From positions 1-6,083 of the forward strand of contig CAJVYZ010000191.1 of NCBI GenBank assembly GCA_913009915.1: a stretch of 6,083 nucleotides of DNA, read 5' to 3'. Numbering within the stretch: the stretch's first letter is position 1; each line of letters begins with the position of its first letter. The notes beneath the pieces were generated by a model. It was given only the letters and a program-made list of their open reading frames with translations. It made no database searches and was not told the origin of the DNA. The position numbers and the translations under genes are program-made. Source of the stretch: an uncultured Gemmatimonadota bacterium. GTDB lineage: Bacteria; Gemmatimonadota; Gemmatimonadetes; Gemmatimonadales; GWC2-71-9. Positions 1-5,740 of the stretch are shown here, one piece after another.

Positions 1-66
1 GTTGCGTAGCGCTCTGCTTTGGTTGATGCTGCAGTCACGTGCTTGTATGTTTGTTTTTTTTTTTTT
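1..66. other. Non-genomic sequence outside the left adapter
   Basis: This stretch lies outside the P5 adapter, so it cannot come from the cloned insert. Bases about 51-66 are almost all T. Read on the other strand this is the poly-A run that base callers produce once a read passes the end of a short library molecule, followed by about 50 bases of unstructured sequence. It should be trimmed. The reading frames through it are spurious. Confidence 0.93.
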
Positions 67-124
67 AATGATACGGCGACCACCGAGATCTACACTCTTT
101 CCCTACACGACGCTCTTCCGATCT
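67..124 (+). other. Illumina P5 / TruSeq universal adapter (contamination)
   Basis: The 58 bases match from memory the full TruSeq universal adapter, from the P5 flow-cell end (AATGATACGGCGACCACCGA) through the read-1 primer site ending GCTCTTCCGATCT at 124. The final T at 124 is the ligation overhang, so genomic sequence begins at 125. Frames through this block give the peptides NDTATTEIYTLSLHDALPI and RRPPRSTLFPYTTLFRS, which are familiar adapter-derived false proteins. This is library sequence, not a biological feature. Confidence 0.99.
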
Positions 125-125
125 G

Positions 126-323
126 TACTACGCCTGGCGCGGCCAACGCGATTCGTCCCTCATCTGGCTCCGCCGAGCCTACGACCTGTCACCCACGGGA
201 GTGGACAACCGCGTGCTGTGGTCGGGATTGTTCAACGACCTGCACTCCGATCCGGTGTTCAACGACCAGTTGCTGGAGATGAGGAGTGGGATTTGGGGGA
301 GAGTGGGGGCGGCGGGGGCGTAG
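126..323 (+). CDS. C-terminal fragment of a TPR-type protein (5' truncated)
   Basis: An open frame runs from the first genomic bases to a TAG at 321-323 and encodes 65 residues starting YYAWRGQRDSSLIWLRRAYD. There is no start because the gene is cut at the adapter. A helix-turn-helix repeat pattern is visible: GQRDSSLIWLRRAYDLSP looks like the second half of a tetratricopeptide repeat. It is followed by LHSDPVFNDQLLEM, a form typical of the extreme C-terminus of TPR-tailed serine/threonine kinases, adenylate cyclases and related regulators in Acidobacteriota and Gemmatimonadota ('sDPrFqdLLrrm'). The remaining residues, about RSGIWGRVGAAGA, are Gly-rich, unlike the preceding protein, and are encoded by the edge of the G-rich array. 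The natural end may therefore have been extended by repeat growth. The catalytic or signalling N-terminus is off the contig, so the function of the whole protein is unknown. Confidence 0.6.
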   Translation, partial: YYAWRGQRDSSLIWLRRAYDLSPTGVDNRVLWSGLFNDLHSDPVFNDQLLEMRSGIWGRVGAAGA

Positions 324-368
324 GACGTGGGACGTGGGGCGTAGGGCGTGGGGCGTGGGGCGTGGGAG
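320..368 (+). repeat. G-rich 7-bp tandem array (GTGGGGC-type), potential G-quadruplex
   Basis: Seven heptamers sit in perfect phase: GTAGGAC, GTGGGAC, GTGGGGC, GTAGGGC, GTGGGGC, GTGGGGC, GTGGGAG. Looser G-rich sequence extends left to about 286. GGG or GGGG runs at 329-331, 336-339, 344-346, 350-353, 357-360 and 364-366 are separated by 3-4 bases, which satisfies the usual four-tract G-quadruplex pattern on the + strand. The array overlaps the stop codon of the truncated TPR gene and lies 70 bases upstream of the oxidoreductase start. It is non-coding in effect, although its 7-bp period leaves frames open and creates long spurious Gly/Arg/Trp- or Pro-rich ORFs on both strands. Confidence 0.9.
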
Positions 369-403
369 TGCGGAGTGCAAGCCAACACACCTGAGAGATA
401 ACA

Positions 404-442
404 ATGCCAACAACTGCCGTCGCTGCCCTCGCCTTCTCATGA
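404..442 (+). CDS. Possible 12-codon leader ORF overlapping the oxidoreductase start
   Basis: ATG at 404 opens a frame encoding MPTTAVAALAFS and ends at TGA 440-442. That stop overlaps the ATG of the downstream oxidoreductase (439-441) in an ATGA arrangement. A purine-rich GAGAG at 393-397, 6 bases before this ATG, is a plausible ribosome binding site. The pyrimidine-rich stretch directly before the oxidoreductase ATG has none. This arrangement suits translational coupling, with ribosomes loading at 404 and re-initiating at 439. The peptide has no run of a single amino acid that would suggest attenuation. It is very short and could be chance; no conservation can be tested here. Confidence 0.3.
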   Translation: MPTTAVAALAFS

Positions 443-1734
443 CCGACCGCTACGACGCCATCATCATCGGCGCCGGCATCATTGGCGCGGGCATCGCCTT
501 CGAGTTGTCCAAGAAGGGCTATCGGACCGTGAACGTCGACAAGTTGGCGGCGGCGGGGGAAGGGTCCACCGGGGCCACTTGCGCCATCGTCCGCACGCAC
601 TACTCGACGTGGGACGGGACCGCGCTGGCTTACGAGAGCTTCCGGCACTGGCAGGATTGGCCGGGCTATCTCGAGGTCGAGGACGAGCGCGGTCCAGCGA
701 GGCTGATCGAGACGGGCTTGGTAATCATCCGTTCGGCACAGCGAAGCTTCAAGAAGGAGCTCGGGTTCCACGACCAGTTGGGCATTCCCTACGAGGAATG
801 GGACGTGGCCACGCTACAGGCCGAGATCCCCTTCTGCGACGCCACAGCTTTTTATCCCCCCAGACGTCCCGATGACGAACACTTCGGCGATCCGACGGCC
901 CAATCAGTCCCCGGTGCCATCTTCATCCCCGCCGCGGGTTACGTCAACGATCCGCAGCTGGCCAGCCACAACCTTCAGCGTGCCGCCGAAGCCAAGGGAG
1001 CGAAGTTTTTGTTCGACACCGAAGTGGTCGGCATCAGGCGGCACGAAGGACGAGTCGCCGGAGTGACGTCGAAGAGCGGCGACGCGATAGATGCTCCCGT
1101 GGTGGTCAACGCCGCCGGCCCCCATTCGTTCATCGTCAACCGCATGGCCGGGATCGACGGCACCATGAAAGTCATCACCAGGGCACTGCGGCATGAAGTC
1201 CATTACCTGCCGGCTCCCGATGCTGAAAGACTGCCGTTCATCTCGGATGACGACATCGGCGGTTACTGCCGGCCGGAGGTGGGGCACACCATGCTGATCG
1301 GCAGCCAGGACCCGGCCTGTGACCCCCAGGAATGGATCGATGATCCCGACGATTTCAACCGGGACGTCACCTCGTCACAGTGGCAGTCGCAGGTGTACCG
1401 CATGGCATTGCGCATACCGGGCTTGGACATTCCCACGCACCCAAAGGGTATTGCCGACCTGTACGACGTGAGTGACGACTGGATCCCAATCTACGACCGG
1501 TCGGACTTGGGGGGCTTCTACCTGGCGATCGGTACCAGCGGCAACCAGTTCAAGAACGCACCCATGGTTGGCCGACTGATGGCCGAACTGATTGCTGCTT
1601 GCGAGGCTGGGCACGACCACGACGTGGATGCGGTCCGGGTTCGTTGTCCCTACACCGGGGAGTCACTCGACCTCGGTTTCTATTCCCGTAACCGAGAGGT
1701 CAACCGTGCCAGCAGCTTTTCAGTGTTGGGGTAA
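439..1734 (+). CDS. FAD-dependent oxidoreductase, DAO family (sarcosine oxidase beta / D-amino-acid dehydrogenase-like)
   Basis: The predicted protein has 431 residues, normal for single-domain DAO-family flavoenzymes. These oxidise the C-N bond of amino acids or N-methyl amines to an imine, passing electrons to oxygen or an acceptor. The N-terminus shows a Rossmann FAD fingerprint: YDAIIIGAGIIGAGIAFEL with the GxGxxG glycines at 11, 13 and 16, and an acidic residue (D34) at the end of the second strand for the ribose. A family-type segment STGATCAIVRTHYST follows at 43-57. The substrate-domain strand GYCRPE is at 275-280, and the C-terminal FAD-binding segment GTSGNQFKNAPMVGRLMAEL starts at 365. 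There is no signal peptide, so it should be cytoplasmic. The start at 439 is chosen because the FAD strand begins at residue 6; upstream codons in this frame are only G-rich repeat translation. No good ribosome site precedes it, but it overlaps a mini-ORF stop as ATGA. A same-strand DUF1028 gene starts 52 bases downstream, suggesting an operon. The family is clear; the substrate (sarcosine, dimethylglycine, D-amino acid, opine) is not. Confidence 0.92.
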   Translation: MTDRYDAIIIGAGIIGAGIAFELSKKGYRTVNVDKLAAAGEGSTGATCAIVRTHYSTWDGTALAYESFRHWQDWPGYLEVEDERGPARLIETGLVIIRSAQRSFKKELGFHDQLGIPYEEWDVATLQAEIPFCDATAFYPPRRPDDEHFGDPTAQSVPGAIFIPAAGYVNDPQLASHNLQRAAEAKGAKFLFDTEVVGIRRHEGRVAGVTSKSGDAIDAPVVVNAAGPHSFIVNRMAGIDGTMKVITRALRHEVHYLPAPDAERLPFISDDDIGGYCRPEVGHTMLIGSQDPACDPQEWIDDPDDFNRDVTSSQWQSQVYRMALRIPGLDIPTHPKGIADLYDVSDDWIPIYDRSDLGGFYLAIGTSGNQFKNAPMVGRLMAELIAACEAGHDHDVDAVRVRCPYTGESLDLGFYSRNREVNRASSFSVLG

Positions 1735-1777
1735 TCCGTTCACGGCGTACCCCATGCCAACGCGAAGGTGCAATCTC

Positions 1778-1781
1778 GGAG
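1778..1781 (+). promoter_or_regulatory. Ribosome binding site deciding the GTG start of the DUF1028 gene
   Basis: GGAG at 1778-1781 lies 5 bases before GTG 1787-1789. The upstream in-frame ATG at 1754 has no purine-rich site before it. The GTG start also gives a compact, normal signal peptide. Both facts favour 1787 over 1754. Confidence 0.6.
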
Positions 1782-1786
1782 CCCAC

Positions 1787-2794
1787 GTGAGAGTATCCCT
1801 CCTCCTTGTCACCGCGGCCGCCGGCTTCCCGGCAACGGCGGTATCCCAGCATATCTCTTCCAGGCGCCCGGTGGCCACATACTCGATCGTCGCTCGGGAT
1901 TCCGTTACCGGGGAAATCGGTGTTGCGGTCCAGTCGCACTGGTTCTCGGTCGGATCCATCGTGACCTGGGCCGAAGCCGGCGTCGGCGCCGTGGCGACGC
2001 AATCATTCGTGGAACCGTCCTACGGACCGCTTGGATTGGAATTGATGCGCCTGGGCCGTTCCGCACCGCAGGCGCTTGCGGCCCTGGTCTCCACCGACAC
2101 CGACGAGGCCGTGCGCCAGGTCGCCATGGTCGACGCCTCGGGCCAGGTGGCGGCCCACACCGGAAGCCGGGCGATCCAGGCCGCCGGCCAACACACCGGA
2201 AGTCAGTACTCCGTCCAGGCCAACCTCATGGAGAACGCCACGGTTTGGGGCGCCATGGCGCAGGCGTACGAAGATTCGAAGGGTGATCTGGCTGAGAGAC
2301 TGCTGGCAGCGCTCGAGGCGGCCCAGGCTGAGGGCGGCGACATCCGCGGCAGGCAGTCCGCCGCCATCCTCGTCGTTTCCCCGGAAAATACCGGTCGTCC
2401 GTGGACAGACCGCCTGTTCGACCTTCGGGTGGAGGACCATGCCACACCGGTGGTGGAGCTCCGGCGCTTGGTCACCCTGCAGCGGGCCTACCGCAAACTC
2501 AACGAGGGCGACGAGTGGGTAACCCGCGGCGACATCCCCCAGGCAATGGAGGCATACCAGGCGGCGATGGCCTTCGTACCCGATGCCGCCATCAATGGCG
2601 AGGCTGCGTTCTGGGTCGGGGTCACCCTGGCCTCGATCGACCGAGTGGAAGAGGCGATCCCCTACCTCCGACGCGCCTACGCCCAGGACACCAACTGGGC
2701 CACCCTCGTGCCGCGGCTTCCCGCGTCCGGACTACTCCCCGCCGATGACGCCTTGGTGAGCCACCTGGTTGCGAGCATGCAAGAAGAACCCTAG
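1787..2794 (+). CDS. Exported DUF1028 family protein with C-terminal TPR-like tail
   Basis: From the GTG start the protein has 335 residues. Residues 1-20 (VRVSLLLVTAAAGFPATAVS) form a signal peptide with a positive start, a hydrophobic core and likely cleavage at AVS/Q, so the protein is probably periplasmic or secreted. The DUF1028 domain runs from about residue 30 to 235 and shows family hallmarks: ATYSIVARDSVTGEIGVAVQ, SHWFSVGSIVTWAEAGVGAV, TQSFVEPSYG, QVAMVDASGQVAAHTG, YSVQANLM and GGDIRGRQSAAILVV. Residues about 255-335 resemble the usual C-terminal extension, with a TPR-like pair around GDIPQAMEAYQAAMAFVPDA and RVEEAIPYLRRAYAQ. From family knowledge, the domain has an Ntn-hydrolase-like fold with no established reaction; peptide or amide hydrolysis is a guess. 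A normal cytosolic member begins Met-Thr; here the equivalent Thr is residue 31, about 10 residues after the predicted signal cleavage. The gene lies 52 bases after the oxidoreductase and before a hairpin, so the two probably share a transcript. An alternative start is ATG 1754 (11 residues longer). Confidence 0.9.
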   Translation: MRVSLLLVTAAAGFPATAVSQHISSRRPVATYSIVARDSVTGEIGVAVQSHWFSVGSIVTWAEAGVGAVATQSFVEPSYGPLGLELMRLGRSAPQALAALVSTDTDEAVRQVAMVDASGQVAAHTGSRAIQAAGQHTGSQYSVQANLMENATVWGAMAQAYEDSKGDLAERLLAALEAAQAEGGDIRGRQSAAILVVSPENTGRPWTDRLFDLRVEDHATPVVELRRLVTLQRAYRKLNEGDEWVTRGDIPQAMEAYQAAMAFVPDAAINGEAAFWVGVTLASIDRVEEAIPYLRRAYAQDTNWATLVPRLPASGLLPADDALVSHLVASMQEEP

Positions 2795-2821
2795 CAAATA
2801 CCAGCGCCGAGCCTCCAAACC

Positions 2822-2863
2822 TGAAGAGCGAAGTGGTCGCATACAATACCACTTCGCTCTTCA
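2822..2863. terminator. Perfect 16-bp hairpin between converging genes, likely bidirectional terminator
   Basis: TGAAGAGCGAAGTGGT at 2822-2837 pairs without mismatch with ACCACTTCGCTCTTCA at 2848-2863 around a 10-base loop. It begins 27 bases after the DUF1028 stop and lies 85 bases past the stop of the - strand permease, where a shared terminator is expected. There is no true U-tract after either arm (only a pyrimidine-rich CATTTCTTCC some 10 bases on, + direction). It is thus not a textbook intrinsic terminator, and it may instead block readthrough or protect 3' ends. Confidence 0.65.
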
Positions 2864-2881
2864 TCATCTACATTTCTTCCT

Positions 2882-2948
2882 GCCCTCGCGGCCCTCGCTG
2901 CCCACGCCGCCCTCGCTGTCATCCGCCCTCGCTGTCACCCGCCCCCGC
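2882..2948. repeat. C-rich low-complexity array (9-bp then 16-bp units), G-quadruplex potential on the - strand
   Basis: CCC runs at 2883-2885, 2892-2894, 2901-2903 and 2910-2912 are exactly 9 bases apart, in units like TCGCTGCCC. Two 16-bp units follow in tandem, GCCCTCGCTGTCATCC (2909-2924) and GCCCTCGCTGTCACCC (2925-2940), differing at one base, then GCCCCCGCC. The octamer GCCCTCGC occurs at 2882, 2891, 2909 and 2925. Read on the - strand, the first part is four GGG runs with 6-base loops, a canonical G-quadruplex pattern. On that strand it lies directly after the permease stop codon, so it would be in that gene's 3' untranslated RNA. Confidence 0.85.
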
Positions 2949-5381
2949 CTACTCCGCATGCAGCGCCGTCGCCGGGTCCACCTTGGTCACCCGCAACGCG
3001 GGAACTAGACTCGCCACCAGCCCGGTCACTGCCAACGTCACCACGATGACGCCAAACACCAGCGGATCGTGGGCGTCGACCTCGTACAGCACCAGCTCCA
3101 ACGGAGTGGCGGCTAAGAAGGCGATCACCAGGCCGATGGCCAACCCGACGGCCAGCTGGATTGTGCCCTTCTTCATGACCAGGCCGATCAGGCTGCGGTT
3201 CTGGGCGCCGAGCGCCATACGTACGCCCATTTCGGTGCGCCGCTGGCTGACGGCGAAGGACATGACGCCGTACAGTCCCACTGCCGCCAGGAACAGGGCC
3301 ACGCCACCGAACACCATGAACAGCGTGCCGAAGGTGGTGTAGAACCAGGTTTCTTCGGCGATCACTTCTTCCATGGACAACACGTCGTAGATCGGAAGAT
3401 TGGTATCGATGCCGGCAATTTTGGCTCGCACGGCCGTGGCCGCGGCCATTGGATCACCCCGAGTACGCAGCGCGATGCTCACCCGGTTCCCCACCCCACT
3501 TTGGGCAATCGGGATATAAAACCCGGCTGGCGAGGCGTCGTTGTTGCCGATGCCTTCCATCTTCATGTCGGGCACCACACCGACCACCGTCAGCCACTCG
3601 GCCGTGGTTTCGCTCCGGCCCATGCGTACGCGCCTACCCAGGGCGTCGCCGTCGGGGAAGAACATCCGGAGGAAGCTCTCGTTGATGACCGCCACCGGCA
3701 GCGTCTCGGGAATGTCCTGGGTGGTGAAGGCGCGGCCCTGCAGCACCCGGGTTTGGAACGTTTCGAAATAACCTGGGGTGACGATACCCTCACGCGCGGT
3801 GGGATAGTCACGGTCGGTCTCGTAGGCCTCCCCTTCGACGTGGAACACCCTAGCCCCATTGCCCGAGGCCGGCAGACCGTCGGACAGCGTGGCGGCATCG
3901 ACGCCGGGGATGGAGGCCAGCAGCGGGAGAAGATCCTGATAGAATCCCACTCGATCGGCGGTATCGGGGTACTCGGCGCTGATCAGGTTGAGCCGCGCAG
4001 TAAAGATGTTCTCCGTGGCGAACGGTAGATCGATAGTCTTGAGCGCGGTCACGCTCTTGATCATCAAGCCCGAGGCGACCAACAGGCCACACGACAACGC
4101 GATCTCGGTGACCACCAGGGCGCCGCTGAACTTGCCCATTTTCAGGGAAGAGGATCCCCGCCCCTCATCGTTCAACAGTTGGTTGACGTCCGCCCGTGAG
4201 GCCTGGACCGCCGGGACGATCCCCGAAATCAACGCCGCCGTCCCGGTGACGAAGATGACGAACACCAGCACCGTGGTGTCCATGTCGAAGGTGATCCAGA
4301 ACGGCGGCGGGTCCACGGAAATGGCGGCCTTGAACCAGCCGATGCCGAGGTATCCCAGCCCCAGCCCCACCACGCCTCCGACACCGGCGATGATCACGGC
4401 CTCGGCCAGCAGTTGGCTGATCACCCGCAGCCGGCTGGCGCCGAGGGCGCTCCGGATGGCGACTTCCTTGGTCCGCGCCGTGGCCCGGGCCAGCAGGAGG
4501 TTGGCGACGTTGGCGCTGGCGATTAGCAGCACACCCAGCACCGCGCCCAGCATGGTGTAGAGAAGGGCGTAGACCTCGGTTCCGAGGAACCGCTTGGTGT
4601 AGGGCTGCGTGAGGGGAGTGAAGCCCTCGTTGCTCTCGGGAAACGTCTGGCCCAGCTGATGGAATATCGTCGCGAGCTGGCTCGTCGCTGCGTCCATGGA
4701 CACGCCGGACTCGAGCCGGCCGAAGGCGTTGATGAACGGTCGGTTGCCCTCACGGGTGAAATCGGCGGCCCGGTCGGTGAACGCCGTCCACAGTTGTTCG
4801 TTCGACGGAAACTCGAAGCCGTCGGGCATGACCCCGATGATGGTGTGAGTGGTGCCGTTGATCCGTACCGTCCGCCCCAAGACGTCTTCCTGCCCCCGGT
4901 AGCGGTCCTGCCACAGGTCATATCCCAACACCGCCACCGGCGTGGCACCGGGTTCTACGTCGGCCGGTCCGATCGTCCGGCCCAAGACCGCGTTGACCCG
5001 CAGCGTGCCAAACATGTTGCCAGTCACCCGGGCGCCTCGAATCCGTTCGGGCCGCTCGCCAGGTTCCGACAGGTTCGCCGTCCGCCACTGGAAGCCGGCC
5101 AACTCGGCGAAGCCGGTCTGCTGCTCGCGAACGGCCTCGAAATCGTGGATCGGGAGGGCACTCCGGTTGATGTTCTGTTCGACGTTGGCACGGTCGACCG
5201 TGATCAACTCGTCCGCGTTCTCGAACGGGAGCCCCTTGATGATGGCGGCGTTGACGATGCTGAATACCGTGGTGGTGAGGCCGATGCCGAGCCCCAGGGT
5301 CACCACCGCGATGAGCGACAACGCGGGGTTCTTGACCAACATCCGGAGGCCGAAGCGAAAATCCTGCAGCAGACTGGGCAT
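2949..5381 (-). CDS. ADOP-type ABC transporter permease (duplicated MacB/FtsX-like)
   Basis: The 810-residue protein begins MPSLLQDFRFGLRMLVKNPA, a classic start for 'acidobacterial duplicated orphan permeases'. The order is: transmembrane helix 1 at about 20-41; a MacB-like periplasmic core domain (about 47-250); an FtsX block with helices near 273-298, 323-348 and 370-392; a second half-unit starting with a helix at 418-441; a second periplasmic core (about 451-661); and a second FtsX block with helices near 681-706, 741-758 and 774-796. Each FtsX block has the signature loop, RTKEVAIRSALGASR at 303-317 and RRTEMGVRMALGA at 714-726. The C-terminus KVDPATALHAE is the normal family end, so the gene is intact. 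MacB-type permeases work as mechanotransmission machines with a separate ATPase; none is encoded here, as is usual for ADOPs. The substrate is unknown. ATG 5381 is chosen over GTG 5498 and ATG 5471 because GGAG lies 7 bases upstream and the protein then starts at the conserved N-terminus. Confidence 0.94.
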   Translation of the reverse strand: MPSLLQDFRFGLRMLVKNPALSLIAVVTLGLGIGLTTTVFSIVNAAIIKGLPFENADELITVDRANVEQNINRSALPIHDFEAVREQQTGFAELAGFQWRTANLSEPGERPERIRGARVTGNMFGTLRVNAVLGRTIGPADVEPGATPVAVLGYDLWQDRYRGQEDVLGRTVRINGTTHTIIGVMPDGFEFPSNEQLWTAFTDRAADFTREGNRPFINAFGRLESGVSMDAATSQLATIFHQLGQTFPESNEGFTPLTQPYTKRFLGTEVYALLYTMLGAVLGVLLIASANVANLLLARATARTKEVAIRSALGASRLRVISQLLAEAVIIAGVGGVVGLGLGYLGIGWFKAAISVDPPPFWITFDMDTTVLVFVIFVTGTAALISGIVPAVQASRADVNQLLNDEGRGSSSLKMGKFSGALVVTEIALSCGLLVASGLMIKSVTALKTIDLPFATENIFTARLNLISAEYPDTADRVGFYQDLLPLLASIPGVDAATLSDGLPASGNGARVFHVEGEAYETDRDYPTAREGIVTPGYFETFQTRVLQGRAFTTQDIPETLPVAVINESFLRMFFPDGDALGRRVRMGRSETTAEWLTVVGVVPDMKMEGIGNNDASPAGFYIPIAQSGVGNRVSIALRTRGDPMAAATAVRAKIAGIDTNLPIYDVLSMEEVIAEETWFYTTFGTLFMVFGGVALFLAAVGLYGVMSFAVSQRRTEMGVRMALGAQNRSLIGLVMKKGTIQLAVGLAIGLVIAFLAATPLELVLYEVDAHDPLVFGVIVVTLAVTGLVASLVPALRVTKVDPATALHAE

Positions 5382-5618
5382 GACGGTGCTCCACGCCGGG
5401 AAGGGTCCCACCGGCCCTGCCGTGACGGATGGCGGGGGAGCGGGAACGATGCGTTCTGAGACGTACCCCATTACGCGAGAGGCACCCGGAAGTTTCACAC
5501 TGGAACAGCGACTGGGCGTGTGTTGCTAAGTTCCATATCCTGAAATAGATAGGGGCTGGTGCGAGCCGTGGTGGCTCCCTCGATCGGACGCTGATGGACC
5601 CACACCTTCAAGGCGGAT
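5382..5618. other. Non-coding region upstream of the permease
   Basis: No coding frame here looks real on either strand. It should hold the permease promoter. The most AT-rich part is about 5528-5552 (around ATATCC and AAATAGAT on +; on the - strand TATCTA and GATATGG are possible -10-like hexamers). No convincing -35 partner was found, so no promoter is called. A weak 5-bp hairpin (GAGCC 5563-5567 with GGCTC 5573-5577) is within what chance allows at this GC content. Confidence 0.5.
5389..5392 (-). promoter_or_regulatory. Ribosome binding site of the ADOP permease
   Basis: On the - strand GGAG (CTCC on +) stands 7 bases before ATG 5381-5379. This supports the internal ATG over the longer in-frame starts at 5498 (GTG) and 5471 (ATG), which would add 39 or 30 residues unlike the family's N-terminus. 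Confidence 0.6.
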
Positions 5619-5729
5619 GGGATTCCGGGATTCCGGCATTTCGGGAATCCGAAATTGGGCGATTGGGGTTGCTAACTGACCCCAGTCCCACATTTTCGGA
5701 CTCCCGGAATATCGGAATCCCGGAATCCC
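5619..5729. repeat. Long imperfect palindrome / hairpin element built on GGGATTCC units
   Basis: The left arm at 5619-5659 and right arm at 5687-5729 are reverse complements. The outer 17 bases match perfectly, and 32 of the outer 36 positions match before the arms differ by a 2-base length change. Two of the four mismatches are G-T wobbles. The spacer 5660-5686 contains its own stem, GGGGT 5665-5669 with ACCCC 5679-5683, extended by 3 pairs. The left arm is internally repetitive: GGGATTCC at 5619 and 5627, and the inverted form GGGAATCC at 5643. It begins 11 bases after the stop of the - strand membrane-protein gene. It has no coding capacity and resembles a REP/MITE-like palindromic element or strong 3'-end hairpin. 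No target-site duplication was recognised. Confidence 0.85.
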
Positions 5730-5740
5730 CTTGTGTCGCT

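Noticed and set aside
320..368. The tandem heptamers as a CRISPR array or an iteron origin
   Set aside because: Units are 7 bp, contiguous and without spacers, and there is no cas or replication-initiator gene; it is a simple tandem repeat.
2..394. Open frames of 87 and 130 codons on the + strand at the left end
   Set aside because: Both translate the poly-T and P5 adapter and then leave the real coding frame; their distinctive peptides come from the adapter.
259..771. A 170-residue - strand frame rich in Pro/His/Arg repeats
   Set aside because: It is the antisense of the oxidoreductase plus the heptamer array; the Pro-rich repeat peptide is a by-product of the G-rich repeat, and no family is recognisable.
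1754..1761. ATGCCAAC shared between 404-411 and 1754-1761, both near gene starts
   Set aside because: An 8-base match is expected by chance in 6 kb when starts are included, and the surrounding sequence does not match.
4659..5459. A 266-residue + strand frame opposite the permease
   Set aside because: It is a high-GC antisense shadow of the clearly assigned permease, with no hydrophobic or domain pattern of its own.
5382..5498. Extending the permease to GTG 5498 or ATG 5471
   Set aside because: The extra residues are Pro/Gly-rich and unlike the family; ATG 5381 has a good ribosome site and gives the conserved N-terminus.
5563..5577. Small GAGCC/GGCTC hairpin upstream of the permease
   Set aside because: A 5-bp stem is not significant at this GC content and has no supporting context.
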